64,000 bases of DNA from JAKVAV01 sp047632755 (GTDB taxonomy: Bacteria; Bacteroidota; Bacteroidia; Flavobacteriales_D; Cryomorphaceae), in assembly GCA_047632755.1 (NCBI GenBank), contig JBLIDT010000013.1, positions 1-64,000 of the forward strand, given 5' to 3'. This document shows positions 1-9,027 of the stretch, in pieces (the stretch's first letter is position 1; the number at the start of each line of letters is the position of its first letter). The notes beneath the pieces were generated by a model that saw only the letters and a list, made by a program, of their open reading frames with translations, had not been told where the DNA came from and did not search any database. Position numbers and translations under genes: made by a program.

Positions 1-66
1 AAGCCAGCAATGGAAGAGGCTCAAGCCCCAATGAATTCAGAAATTGAAAAAGTGGAGATGAACTAG
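1..66 (+). CDS. C-terminal end of an unidentified plus-strand protein
   Basis: The first 66 bases read through without a stop in frame 1 and end with TAG at 64-66, giving about 21 residues rich in Glu, Met and Ala. A hairpin followed by T runs comes about 25 bases later, which supports a real gene end. The rest of the gene lies outside the window, so no function can be given. It converges on tsaB, which ends on the opposite strand at 103. Confidence 0.55.
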   Translation, partial: KPAMEEAQAPMNSEIEKVEMN

Positions 67-88
67 ATTCATTTCTCTTTAGAAATTG

Positions 89-127
89 AAGCCCGTTGAC
101 TTTTAGTTGACGGGCTTTTTCTTTTTG
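89..127 (+). terminator. Rho-independent terminator overlapping the end of tsaB
   Basis: A stem formed by 91-99 and 107-115 (GCCCGT pairs perfectly with ACGGGC, extended by two G-T wobbles and an A-T pair) is followed by T-rich sequence at 116-126. It serves the plus-strand gene ending at 66. The right arm and T tract are also the last codons of tsaB, which explain its Lys-rich tail. On the minus strand the stem is shorter (6 bp) and has no good T tract, so the terminator is mainly one-directional. Confidence 0.7.
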
Positions 128-789
128 CCAGCAACAAAATCTTTCAGGTAAAACGGCTCGAAGTAGGCGGTATCAACAAAGTCCGAAGTTTGGAACTTCT
201 CAGCAGCCAGCTTTACCATTCCTTTGGCGGAAGCCTCAATATCGGGCACAAACTCAAACCCTTTGGGTTTTAATACGTCTTGACACTTTTCGGCACCATC
301 ACCAAAATAGAAGACCTTTTCAAAATCAGTGGCCTCAGGAAAAGAACCTGTCTCTAATACTTCGGCACGTGTGGGGAATACTGGGTTTCCCTTTCCATCA
401 AATCCCGCACAGAATACTTCCATCCTTCTCGCATCGATCATGGGAATGAGCAGGCTATTTTCCTCACCAGACAAAAATGAATTTGCCATGGCCTGCAAGG
501 TATTCACAGCAATCAATTTGATACCCAAAGCGTAGGCCATTCCCTTTGCCGATGACACACCGATACGAAGACCAGTGTACGAGCCAGGGCCTTCGCTTAC
601 TGCCACAGCATCGAGGTCAGAAAACTTAAGTCCTCCTTGATTCAGGACTTCTTCGATAAAAACGTGAAGTTTCTCGGCGTGGGTGTACTTATCGGATCCA
701 TCCTCTTTCAGGGCAATCAAGTTCTCTCCGTCGGACAGAGCCACGGAACAGTTCTTAGTTGAGGTTTCCAGACAAAGTATTTTTGCCAA
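103..789 (-). CDS. tsaB: TsaB, tRNA threonylcarbamoyladenosine (t6A) biosynthesis protein
   Basis: TsaB is the partner of TsaD in the complex that transfers the threonylcarbamoyl group to A37 of ANN-decoding tRNAs in the cytoplasm. The 228-residue protein has the ASKHA N-terminal signature (ILCLETSTKNCSVAL at residues 4-18) and the glycine-rich SEGPGSYTGLRIG motif near residues 65-77, both typical of TsaB, and the length is normal. The start is a TTG codon at 789, five bases after the TAG of the adaptor gene; no ATG fits the conserved N terminus. It is the last gene of a run with tolC and the adaptor, to which it has no obvious functional link. The Lys-rich C terminus overlaps a terminator of the converging gene. 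Confidence 0.93.
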   Translation of the reverse strand: MAKILCLETSTKNCSVALSDGENLIALKEDGSDKYTHAEKLHVFIEEVLNQGGLKFSDLDAVAVSEGPGSYTGLRIGVSSAKGMAYALGIKLIAVNTLQAMANSFLSGEENSLLIPMIDARRMEVFCAGFDGKGNPVFPTRAEVLETGSFPEATDFEKVFYFGDGAEKCQDVLKPKGFEFVPDIEASAKGMVKLAAEKFQTSDFVDTAYFEPFYLKDFVAGKKKKPVN

Positions 790-794
790 TAGTG

Positions 795-2129
795 CTAGTC
801 CTGTTTGTACAAATCTTCTTTTGAAACAGCCTCGACCTTATCGCCGGGCATTAGCTTTTGAGATACCAGATCGTAAGGGCCGCTGATGACTTCGGTGTCC
901 AATGCTATTCCGCTGGTTATTTCAATGTACTTGTCGTCTTGAATACCTGTCTCAACCACTTGAATTTGAGATTTTCCAGCATCAGTAAGAACGAATACAA
1001 CCGTGAACGGCTCAGAATCATCGTCGGCTTTCTTAGTTATCAATCGGTCAACAGCAGAGACTTTATCAGCCTTGGCCGTATCGGTGCGCGTCGTTACACT
1101 TTCTATCGGAACCACTACCACATTTTCTTTCCTCGCGGTAATAATGTCAACGGTGGCATTCATCCCTGGTCTGAATGGTGACATTTCGGGATGTTCGGGA
1201 TCAACCAAATCCGAGTACGACTCTTGCAAGATTCTAATCTTCACTTCAAAGTTCGTTACCTGATCAGCCGTTAAGCCCGACGATTTTGCCGAGTTGGCTA
1301 TTTCAGTTACGATCCCTTTAAACTTACGGTTTATGTAAGCATCAACCTCTACCGTTGCGGTATCATTAAATGCCACTCGAACAATGTCGCTTTCATTTAC
1401 GTCTACCAAAACCTCCATTACATCGAGGTTGGCGACACGCATAATCTCCGTTCCCGTCATTTGCATGGCACCTACTACTTGCTCGCCTTCTTCAACTTCG
1501 AGTCGAGAGATCGTCCCATCCATCGGTGCTACGATCGAGGTTCTGGAGTAGGAGTCTCTAGCCTCTTTAACGGAAGCTTGAGCCGATTGAACGCTAAATT
1601 GCGCCGCCTTCACGGTTTCCTCTGCGGCAGTAACTTCTGCTTCAGCCGTCTCGAAGGTTGCTTTCGCATTGTCAAATTCAGACTCGCTTATAGCCCCATC
1701 ATTAAAGAGACTTTCGCTGCGGCGAAAGGAGAGTTCAGAATTTCGCTGCTGAGCTTTGGCCTGAACCAATCTTGCGGCTGCATTGGCCCTATTGGCTCGA
1801 GAATTATTATACGAAGCCTCAGCTCTGTCCAAAGCAGCTTGGGCCAAGTCAGGATTAATCTTTGCCAGTAGTTCTCCCTTTTGCACTTTGGCGCCTTCCT
1901 TAAAAAACAATTCAAGAATCTTCCCCGACACTTCAGAGGAGATAATCACTTCCGTTTCTGGCTGAATCTTACCATTGGCAACGACCGTCTCTACAATGGT
2001 TCTTTCAGAAGACTCGGCGGTGGTCACTTTGGTGTCTCCTCCCGAACGTTTTTTAACTACAGCGACTACAACTAAGGCAACTATAATGATGCCTGAAATC
2101 CAGAGTAATCGTTTGGTTTTTTTAGTCAT
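795..2129 (-). CDS. Efflux pump periplasmic adaptor (HlyD/MacA/RND membrane fusion protein)
   Basis: This 444-residue protein has one N-terminal membrane anchor (about residues 8-25), a lipoyl/biotinyl-like half (SGKILELFFKEGAKVQKGEL around 70-88), an Ala/Glu-rich coiled-coil hairpin (about 95-190), the second lipoyl half (SIVAPMDGTISRLEVEEGE, about 197-215) and C-terminal beta-barrel and membrane-proximal segments. This is the standard membrane fusion protein layout, closest in look to MacA-type adaptors. Such proteins bridge an inner-membrane pump to a TolC channel. The gene starts 18 bases after the TolC-family gene and is surely cotranscribed with it. No pump gene (MacB ABC permease or RND protein) follows; tsaB comes next, so the inner-membrane partner must be encoded elsewhere. 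Confidence 0.88.
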   Translation of the reverse strand: MTKKTKRLLWISGIIIVALVVVAVVKKRSGGDTKVTTAESSERTIVETVVANGKIQPETEVIISSEVSGKILELFFKEGAKVQKGELLAKINPDLAQAALDRAEASYNNSRANRANAAARLVQAKAQQRNSELSFRRSESLFNDGAISESEFDNAKATFETAEAEVTAAEETVKAAQFSVQSAQASVKEARDSYSRTSIVAPMDGTISRLEVEEGEQVVGAMQMTGTEIMRVANLDVMEVLVDVNESDIVRVAFNDTATVEVDAYINRKFKGIVTEIANSAKSSGLTADQVTNFEVKIRILQESYSDLVDPEHPEMSPFRPGMNATVDIITARKENVVVVPIESVTTRTDTAKADKVSAVDRLITKKADDDSEPFTVVFVLTDAGKSQIQVVETGIQDDKYIEITSGIALDTEVISGPYDLVSQKLMPGDKVEAVSKEDLYKQD

Positions 2130-2147
2130 GATGGGTCTTTTTAAGCT

Positions 2148-3587
2148 TTACAAGGTAATCGGGTTGCCCAAATAGAAATCAAGAATCTTGGTCCGAAACA
2201 CAAAATCGTATTTCGATCTAAGCATGTTTACTTGAGCGTTGGTGTATTGTGTTTTGGTCGTATTAAAATCTACTGCGTTAATCACCTCTTGTTCATAGCG
2301 CACTTCAGCATATTTGAAAGATTCTTCCAGTGCTCGAACGGTTTGCTCAGAGGCTATGTAGGTGTTCATAGCTGCTTTGGCATCTGCATAAGCCTGTTCA
2401 ACATCAAAGCGAAGTTGATTGGTAATCTGCTTGTATGAAAGATCAGCATCAACTCGATTGATCTTGGCTCTTTCAACATTTGCCTTAGCTGACCAGCCAT
2501 TAAAAATGGGCAAACTCAAGGTGAGCTGTAGGTTTTGGTTGAAGTTATCTTCCAGCTGATCGCCAAAGCCTTTTGTTGTGAAGTCACCATCGCTAAAGAA
2601 TGTTTGTTCTTGGAGAGTAACAACAGGAGCACCTGTAGTTTGGACAACCCCTATAGGAACCTGACCGAGGTTTGTGCCTTCGCCTGTTTGCACACTGTTG
2701 ATTCCAGAATAACCTGATCCGAGCGAACCGCTCAATTGCAATGATGGGTATAACTGACCCTGCGAAGAACTAAGCGCATATTCTGCCGAACTCTGTCGCG
2801 CTTCTGCTGCTTGTACCTGAGGCATCAACGTTTTGGCCGTGATATAAATATCTTGAGCAGTATTGCTCAAAAGGGCTATTCCTTCATCGGTCAGGTCAGG
2901 TTTTACGATATCAAACCCTTGAGCCTTTTGTGGATCCAATTGCAGCAATTGTTTGAGAGAAAGTAGAGCAAGTGTAACGGCATTTTCATTTGTGACAACG
3001 TTCAGCTGCTCTTGAGCCAACTGTGATTCCAAGTCGAAAAGCATACCTCTCGCCATTTGCCCAGCCTCTACCAACTTATCCATTCGATCGACCTGCTGCT
3101 GAGTCAGATCAATCTGGTTTTGACTTACAGAAAGGCTCTCTTTGTTCTGAAGAATAATCAAATAAGCCAAACATACTTGAAGGGAAATGTCGTTTTTGAT
3201 CGACTCTAAATCGTATTTGGAAGCTGCTAAATCTTGTTCGTTTCGTCTCTTGTCATTCATCTTCGAAAAGCCGTTGAACACATCCAAGCTTGAACTAAAG
3301 AAGAGGTTATTTGTCTGAACACGTTCCGTGGCGAATGTGTTGGTAAAGGGGTCAATTCGTTGTCCGAAGTTATACCCATGCGTAGCACCACCGTTCAAAT
3401 TTGGCAGCAGCCCAAGCTTACTTTGCTTCAAGCCAACTTCTGACCGTTGCACATTGAGTGCACTCTGCTGAATGACGATATTGGATTGAAAGGCATAACT
3501 AATACATCTCTGTAAGTTCCAGTTATCCTGAGAAAATGAGGCATTGGAAGTGAACAGAAAAAGGATGAAAACAATAGCAATTCTCAT
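2148..3587 (-). CDS. TolC-family outer membrane efflux protein
   Basis: TolC-family proteins form trimeric outer-membrane channels with a long periplasmic alpha-helical tunnel. The 479-residue product begins with a signal peptide (MRIAIVFILFLFTSNASFSQ) and has two internally similar halves rich in long amphipathic helices with many Gln, Ala and Asn, the usual OEP pattern. A Gly/Ser-rich region in the middle (about residues 280-330) corresponds to beta strands and loops. It heads the minus-strand set with the adaptor and tsaB. The start is ATG at 3587; a near-consensus box, TACATTTA, lies upstream but has a mismatch in the -7 motif. Substrate cannot be inferred. Confidence 0.9.
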   Translation of the reverse strand: MRIAIVFILFLFTSNASFSQDNWNLQRCISYAFQSNIVIQQSALNVQRSEVGLKQSKLGLLPNLNGGATHGYNFGQRIDPFTNTFATERVQTNNLFFSSSLDVFNGFSKMNDKRRNEQDLAASKYDLESIKNDISLQVCLAYLIILQNKESLSVSQNQIDLTQQQVDRMDKLVEAGQMARGMLFDLESQLAQEQLNVVTNENAVTLALLSLKQLLQLDPQKAQGFDIVKPDLTDEGIALLSNTAQDIYITAKTLMPQVQAAEARQSSAEYALSSSQGQLYPSLQLSGSLGSGYSGINSVQTGEGTNLGQVPIGVVQTTGAPVVTLQEQTFFSDGDFTTKGFGDQLEDNFNQNLQLTLSLPIFNGWSAKANVERAKINRVDADLSYKQITNQLRFDVEQAYADAKAAMNTYIASEQTVRALEESFKYAEVRYEQEVINAVDFNTTKTQYTNAQVNMLRSKYDFVFRTKILDFYLGNPITL

Positions 3588-3702
3588 AAAATATGATTTA
3601 ATACGGATAAATGTAAGGACGACATCCTAGACAGAATCCCAATAAAGTATAAGCGGTAAATGAATTCGGTGAGAGGCTTCAAATGCGTGCTGGAGAGGCT
3701 GG

Positions 3703-4959
3703 TCAGAGTTCCACAATTTCGGCTTCTACCCTTCGATTGGCCTCCGACTGTCGCGTATTTACTGGATTGGGATAAATCATTTTGGCATTGCCAAATCCCT
3801 TGAAAGTCATCCTAGATTGGTCGACTCCCGCATCACTCAACTTTTGATAGATAGCCTCGGCCCTTTCTTCACTCAAACTGATGTAAGAGCGCTTATTTTT
3901 CTTTGCCTCGCCGTTCACATGACCCTGAATCTCGATGGTCACATTGTCATTTTCAATCATGAACTCAGCAAGCTTTTCGAGCGCGGGTTTGCTCTTCGCT
4001 AGAATGAAGGCTTGATCGCTCTCAAACTTGATATTCCCCAAGTTGATGCGGTCTCCTTTGCGCATGCGCTTGAGCTGCACATTGATTTCATAGAGCGAAT
4101 CATTCTTGGGAATGAACTGCTCGGTATGAAGCAGGTATCCCTTCTTTATGACGTTGATGTCATAAGTTCGGTAGCTCAGCACATCAATTGAGACTTGAGA
4201 TATGAACGGGTATCTTGAAGGCAAGGAATCGGGCAGATTATCAATGAAAACATTCGATTGAATGCGTTCTCCCGTTTCCTTATCGGTAACGGTAACTCTC
4301 ATGGTGCGAAGTGGAATTTGGTACTCTTCCTCTTCCACTGCAGATGGCTCTTGGCCTTCTGCAATTGGCTTAAGCCTTCGGTAATGAAGGTGAATGCTGT
4401 GCCCCTCATTCTCCCTAAACGGATTGTCGATCAAGAGGTAAAAAGTCTGTCCTCGCCGAGCTTTCAAGGCACGACTGTATGAACTTCCTGGGCCCGAAGG
4501 GACGTACTCATCCACCGATGATTCACTCATCCCTGTCTGTCCTTGAACCTCTATGTTCTTTCTGGAAATGTTGGTTCGAATCGGAATCTTTCTACCTGCA
4601 GTAATGTCTCGGCAAAAATTTGGACCATCATAGAGGAAAAGAAGAAAATCGAAATCATCATCCTTCTGGATGGGAATCAAATCGAACGTGAAAACACAAT
4701 CGTATGGGATGGTAAACTTGTACCAAACTGAGTTGTGCTCTCTTTGGATAAAGTACGGGTCGCCCAATTCATAGCCTACCAGCTCTAAGTTGTTGCCAAA
4801 GCCTTTCGGCGAATAGACAGGCCCGATAAGGGTGTCGGGTATCGTGAGGGCTCCGATGCAATCAGACCCCGTAACACCGAGTTGCACGGGCTTATCCTGT
4901 CCAAATCCTTCGGCTTGAACCAATATGAGAGTTAAAAAAATTGCTGTGAAAAAACGCAT
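3703..4959 (-). CDS. OmpA-family peptidoglycan-binding protein
   Basis: The 418-residue protein begins with a signal peptide (MRFFTAIFLTLILVQAEGFGQ). The C-terminal third is an OmpA/MotB domain: NLGNIKFESDQAFIL, a central IEIQGHVNGEAKKNKRS segment, LSEERAEAIYQKL and the terminal ANRRVEAEI. This domain normally binds diaminopimelate in peptidoglycan and anchors envelope proteins. The N-terminal half is not recognised; it looks beta-rich and secreted. A longer frame runs to 5046, but that extension overlaps the end of metH, lacks a signal peptide and crosses the promoter box at 4984-4991, so ATG at 4959 was chosen. It seems to be a single-gene unit. Confidence 0.85.
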   Translation of the reverse strand: MRFFTAIFLTLILVQAEGFGQDKPVQLGVTGSDCIGALTIPDTLIGPVYSPKGFGNNLELVGYELGDPYFIQREHNSVWYKFTIPYDCVFTFDLIPIQKDDDFDFLLFLYDGPNFCRDITAGRKIPIRTNISRKNIEVQGQTGMSESSVDEYVPSGPGSSYSRALKARRGQTFYLLIDNPFRENEGHSIHLHYRRLKPIAEGQEPSAVEEEEYQIPLRTMRVTVTDKETGERIQSNVFIDNLPDSLPSRYPFISQVSIDVLSYRTYDINVIKKGYLLHTEQFIPKNDSLYEINVQLKRMRKGDRINLGNIKFESDQAFILAKSKPALEKLAEFMIENDNVTIEIQGHVNGEAKKNKRSYISLSEERAEAIYQKLSDAGVDQSRMTFKGFGNAKMIYPNPVNTRQSEANRRVEAEIVEL

Positions 4960-4983
4960 AAATGACTTGTTCCTAGCTGGCCC

Positions 4984-4991
4984 CAAAAATA
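4984..4991 (-). promoter_or_regulatory. Promoter -7 box for the OmpA-family gene
   Basis: On the minus strand the bases read TATTTTTG, a full match to the Bacteroidota -7 consensus TAnnTTTG, 24 bases before the ATG at 4959. No convincing TTTG -33 element is seen at the normal distance. It lies between the end of metH and the OmpA gene. Confidence 0.5.
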
Positions 4992-5002
4992 GAAGATTCA
5001 AT

Positions 5003-7675
5003 TTAATAATTGAGGTTAGATGCCAGCCACCTTTCCATAGTGGCAAAGTCTATGCCTTTTCGCTCTGCGATGCTTTTGACTTGATCTTTTCCAACACGAC
5101 CTACGCCAAAATACTTGCAGTGAGGTGATGCATAATAAAGTCCTGACACCGAAGATGCTGGATACATGGCAAAGTTTTCCGTGAGAGTTATACCAGTGTG
5201 TTCCGTAGCGTTAAGAATGTCAAACAAACCTGGCTTTTCGGTGTGATCGGGACAGGCAGGGTATCCCGCTGCAGGTCGAATACCACGGTATTTTTCTTTG
5301 ATCAACTCCTCGTTGGTGAGCTTTTCTCGACGGGCATAACCCCAGAAATCTTTTCGGACTTTGGCGTGCATTAGCTCCGCAAAGGCTTCCGCCAATCGAT
5401 CGGCCAGAGCCTTGATCATAATGATCGAATAGTCATCGTGGTTCTTTTCGAACCGCTCGAGATGTCGTTCAATACCGATTCCCGCGGTCACGGCAAATCC
5501 TCCGATGTAATCCTTTTTCCCCGACTCTTTGGGCGCAACAAAATCTGACAAGCTCAAGTTTGGCTGACCAGCCGCTTTCTTCACTTGCTGACGCAAACAC
5601 TCAAACTGATGAATGACTTTTTCGGGATTAGTCGGATCATACACTTCGATCGAATCAAAATTCACCGTATTCGCAGGCCAAATTCCAATGACTGCTTTCG
5701 CTCTAAGCCACTGATTGGTGATGATGTCCTGAAGCATTTTCGTGGCATCGTCGTAAAGCTTGACCGCCTCTATTCCCACTACCTTATCGTCGAGTATTTG
5801 GGGGAAACGTCCGTGAAGATCCCATGTCTGAAAGAATGGCGTCCAGTCGATATAACCCGCAATTTCGCGCAAGCTATAATCGAAGAAAGTTTGTACACCT
5901 AAATGTGCAGGCTCTTCAATCTCGGGCTCATTGGCCCAATCAATTTTCAATCTCGAAGACCGCGCCTCTGAGAGCGAGAGGTATTTTTTCACCTTCTCTT
6001 TCCCTGCGTGGTTCAACCTAATCTTCTCGTAATCCTTTTTGATCTCACCGATAAAGGCTCCACTCTCTTTTCCGAGTAATCGCTCTACTACTGTAACGGA
6101 GCGAGACGCATCTTGGACGTGTACCGTTTGGTTATTCGAATAATGCTGTTCAATTTTAACGGCAGTGTGAACACGACTTGTTGTTGCTCCGCCAATTAAT
6201 AGCGGAACATGAAAATTTCTGCGCTCCATCTCCTTTGCTACGCTAACCATTTCTTCGAGGCTTGGCGTGATCAGGCCACTAAGACCAATGATATCGACAT
6301 TCTCTTCGATGGCTCTATCCAAAATCTTTTCGGCGGGTACCATCACGCCCATATCAATCACTTCGTAATTGTTGCAGGCTAGTACCACTCCCACTATGTT
6401 CTTCCCGATATCGTGAACATCTCCTTTCACGGTGGCGAGCAATATTTTTCCTTGAGCTGAAGTGTCTTGGTATTTCTTCTTGTCATCTTCAATGAAGGGC
6501 AGCAGGTGAGCCACGGCTTTCTTCATCACGCGTGCACTCTTCACTACTTGCGGGAGAAACATCTTTCCCGAACCAAAAAGATCTCCGACGACATTCATTC
6601 CAGTCATCAGTGGCCCTTCAATCACTTGGATCGGCCTTTCAAATAGATGTCGAGCCTCCTCGGTATCCTCTACGATGTGCTTGTCAAGACCTTTTACCAA
6701 GGCATGACTCAATCGTTCTCTAACTTCAAGATTTCTCCATTCTTCGATCTCGCCTTCTTTCGGGCCAGAATCCTGCACATTTTGAGCAAGCTCCAACAGT
6801 CTCTCTGTAGAGTCATCACGTCTATTGAGCAGCACATCTTCTACGCGAATCAATAGCTCGGCATCGATATCGTCATAGACTGTGAGCATGGAAGGATTTA
6901 CGATTCCCATGTCCATACCCGCTTTGATACCGTGGTAAAGAAATGCGCTGTGCATCGCTTCTCTCACCACATTGTTTCCGCGGAAGCTGAAGGAAACATT
7001 ACTCACACCTCCACTTACAAGTGCTCCTGGAAGATTTGCTTTGATCCATTTCGTCGACTCGAAATAGTCGATCGCATTGTTGTTGTGCTCGTCTATTCCC
7101 GTTCCAACGGGAAATATATTCGGATCAAAAATGATGTCAGTGCTGGGGAATCCCACTTGCTCTGTGAGAATTTTATAACACCGTCCGCAAATTTCTTTTC
7201 TACGATCAAGAGTATCGGCCTGACCTCTTTCATCGAATGCCATCACAATAACCGCCGCGCCGTATCGACGTATCTGCTTGGCTTGATAAATAAACTCTTC
7301 TTCTCCTCCTTTGAGGCTGATGCTGTTTACGACAGCTTTTCCCTGAACGCATTTGAGTCCCGCTTCGATGATCGACCATTTTGAAGAGTCAATCATAATG
7401 GGAATTCGAGAAATCTCAGGTTCCGAAGCAATCAAGTTGAGGTACCTAACCATGGCCGCTTCGCCGTCGAGCATTCCTTCGTCCATGTTGACATCCAGAA
7501 TCTGCGCTCCTCCCTTAACTTGCTCCAGCGCCACCTCAATGGCCTCGTCGTAGAGATCATCTTTAATCAGCCGCAAAAACTTTCGGCTTCCCGTTACATT
7601 GGTGCGCTCACCTATGTTTACAAAATTGGTTTCGGGCGTGACTACCAAAGGCTCAAGACCACTTAATCTTAGCAT
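5003..7675 (-). CDS. metH: Methionine synthase, pterin/cobalamin/activation half (split MetH)
   Basis: This 890-residue protein carries the second, third and fourth MetH modules: a pterin-binding (methyltetrahydrofolate) domain starting with NFVNIGERTNVTGSRKF at about 18-34, the cobalamin domain with the B12 ligand motif GDVHDIGKNIVGVV (about 415-428), and the S-adenosylmethionine reactivation domain with RGIRPAAGYPACPDH (about 806-820). It transfers methyl from methyltetrahydrofolate through cobalamin to homocysteine. The homocysteine-binding domain is missing here and is encoded separately just upstream, four bases away, so the two chains probably form one enzyme. No cobalamin riboswitch is seen; the pair is at the end of the cytochrome oxidase assembly operon. 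Confidence 0.96.
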   Translation of the reverse strand: MLRLSGLEPLVVTPETNFVNIGERTNVTGSRKFLRLIKDDLYDEAIEVALEQVKGGAQILDVNMDEGMLDGEAAMVRYLNLIASEPEISRIPIMIDSSKWSIIEAGLKCVQGKAVVNSISLKGGEEEFIYQAKQIRRYGAAVIVMAFDERGQADTLDRRKEICGRCYKILTEQVGFPSTDIIFDPNIFPVGTGIDEHNNNAIDYFESTKWIKANLPGALVSGGVSNVSFSFRGNNVVREAMHSAFLYHGIKAGMDMGIVNPSMLTVYDDIDAELLIRVEDVLLNRRDDSTERLLELAQNVQDSGPKEGEIEEWRNLEVRERLSHALVKGLDKHIVEDTEEARHLFERPIQVIEGPLMTGMNVVGDLFGSGKMFLPQVVKSARVMKKAVAHLLPFIEDDKKKYQDTSAQGKILLATVKGDVHDIGKNIVGVVLACNNYEVIDMGVMVPAEKILDRAIEENVDIIGLSGLITPSLEEMVSVAKEMERRNFHVPLLIGGATTSRVHTAVKIEQHYSNNQTVHVQDASRSVTVVERLLGKESGAFIGEIKKDYEKIRLNHAGKEKVKKYLSLSEARSSRLKIDWANEPEIEEPAHLGVQTFFDYSLREIAGYIDWTPFFQTWDLHGRFPQILDDKVVGIEAVKLYDDATKMLQDIITNQWLRAKAVIGIWPANTVNFDSIEVYDPTNPEKVIHQFECLRQQVKKAAGQPNLSLSDFVAPKESGKKDYIGGFAVTAGIGIERHLERFEKNHDDYSIIMIKALADRLAEAFAELMHAKVRKDFWGYARREKLTNEELIKEKYRGIRPAAGYPACPDHTEKPGLFDILNATEHTGITLTENFAMYPASSVSGLYYASPHCKYFGVGRVGKDQVKSIAERKGIDFATMERWLASNLNY

Positions 7676-7679
7676 GGTA

Positions 7680-8729
7680 TTAGTATATTTTTGCGTTGAT
7701 CACTTCTGTGCGTGCTACAAAACCTGTTCTTGGCTTCGCCTTTTTGGCGGCTTCCGCTAAAGCTTGAATATGGTCAGGTGTTGTTCCACAACAACCACCT
7801 ACTATATTGAGAAACCCTGCTTCCAAAAACTCGCTCACCTCAGCGGCCATTTCTTCAGGAGTCTGATCGTATTCGCCAAATTCATTTGGCAATCCAGCAT
7901 TGGGGTGAGCGCTCACGGCAAATGGAGCTTTCTCTCCAAGAATTTTGAGATAAGGCCGCAATTGGGATGCACCCAAAGCACAATTCAATCCAATAGAAAG
8001 CAAAGGCACGTGTTCCAATGAAATCAAAAAAGCTTCGGTAGTTTGTCCTGACAAGGTTCTTCCGCTGGCATCGGTAATGGTGCCAGAAACCATAATCGGG
8101 AGCTCTAAGTTCAGTTCGTCAAATACTTCATCAATAGCGAAAAGTGCGGCTTTTGCGTTGAGGGTATCAAAGACCGTTTCGACAAGAAGAATATCAACTC
8201 CGCCTTCAATCAAGGCCTTTACTTGTTCTGCATAATTCACCCTCAACTGATCAAACGTAACGGCTCGGTATCCGGGATCGTTCACATCGGGAGAAAGGCT
8301 GGCCGTTCTATTGGTTGGGCCAATTGATCCAGCTACAAAACGGGGCTTTTCGGGTTGCCTGGCGGTATACTCGTCAGCAGCTTCTCGCGCTAATCGGGCA
8401 CTCGCCAAATTCAAATCATATACGGCAGACTCTAAGGCGTAGTCTGCTTGGGCGATCTGAGTAGAGCTAAATGTATTTGTCTCGGCAATGTCGGCGCCTG
8501 CCTCAAAATAAAGGGAATGAATCTCCTTAATAATATCAGGCCTCGTAAGGCTGAGCAAGTCATTGTTTCCCTTGAGGGAATGAGTGTGATCCTTAAATCG
8601 TTCTCCACGGAAATCTTCCTCTTCCAGAGTATGACGCTGAATCATCGTGCCCATCGCTCCATCCAAAACCATGACTCGATTTTGGAGAATGTGCTTTATC
8701 TCGTTACCCGAAGGTTTCGTCTGCCTCAT
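7680..8729 (-). CDS. metH: Methionine synthase, homocysteine S-methyltransferase half (split MetH)
   Basis: This 349-residue protein is the first MetH module, a TIM barrel that binds homocysteine through zinc. The start of the barrel (MVLDGAMGTMIQRH, about 19-32), the first zinc cysteine in GLNCALGA (about 247-254) and the paired cysteines in GGCCGTTPDHI (about 312-322) are all present. The chain stops shortly after the barrel, where full-length MetH would continue into the pterin domain; that part is the next gene, whose ATG follows after four bases. The break falls at a domain boundary, both frames are clean, and split MetH pairs are common in Flavobacteriia, so this is a true gene split rather than a frameshift. 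Confidence 0.95.
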   Translation of the reverse strand: MRQTKPSGNEIKHILQNRVMVLDGAMGTMIQRHTLEEEDFRGERFKDHTHSLKGNNDLLSLTRPDIIKEIHSLYFEAGADIAETNTFSSTQIAQADYALESAVYDLNLASARLAREAADEYTARQPEKPRFVAGSIGPTNRTASLSPDVNDPGYRAVTFDQLRVNYAEQVKALIEGGVDILLVETVFDTLNAKAALFAIDEVFDELNLELPIMVSGTITDASGRTLSGQTTEAFLISLEHVPLLSIGLNCALGASQLRPYLKILGEKAPFAVSAHPNAGLPNEFGEYDQTPEEMAAEVSEFLEAGFLNIVGGCCGTTPDHIQALAEAAKKAKPRTGFVARTEVINAKIY

Positions 8730-8747
8730 GCCGGTGAAAAGATTGAA

Positions 8748-9014
8748 TTAATGGATTTGATTGAACGAGCGCCAGAAACCGCCAATCTGCTTTCGAAAGA
8801 AAACAAAGAAAAGAGTACCTAGAAGCACATATGGAATCGCCATCAGAAGGAGGATTCCATTGTTTAAACCATTGGCTAAACCATATCCAGAATCGCCCGT
8901 TGCATTCTCTGCCACGGCTTTGCACATGGCACATTGAGCCACAGAATCAGTAGTGGTAAAAAGAACAAAAGTCAAGAGTAAAACAAACGATGCAGTATAT
9001 CTCTTTCTATTCAT
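8748..9014 (-). CDS. Small membrane protein with CxxC, in oxidase assembly operon
   Basis: An 88-residue protein with an N-terminal signal or membrane segment (about 6-27), a QCAMCKA motif just after it, a Gly/Asn-rich stretch and a second hydrophobic segment (about 52-72) followed by basic residues. It has no known domain that I recognise. Its place between DUF420 and metH, 13 bases after the DUF420 gene, puts it in the SCO1/DUF420 oxidase assembly set. The CxxC at the outer face of the membrane could bind copper or do thiol exchange, but this is only inference. The frame extends two codons up to a GTG at 9020; ATG at 9014 is preferred. Confidence 0.75.
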   Translation of the reverse strand: MNRKRYTASFVLLLTFVLFTTTDSVAQCAMCKAVAENATGDSGYGLANGLNNGILLLMAIPYVLLGTLFFVFFRKQIGGFWRSFNQIH

Positions 9015-9027
9015 CTTCACAAAGTTA

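Noticed and set aside
5003..8729. metH as a frameshifted single gene
   Set aside because: The two frames are separated by four bases at a domain boundary with a proper stop and ATG, and split MetH is usual in this group.
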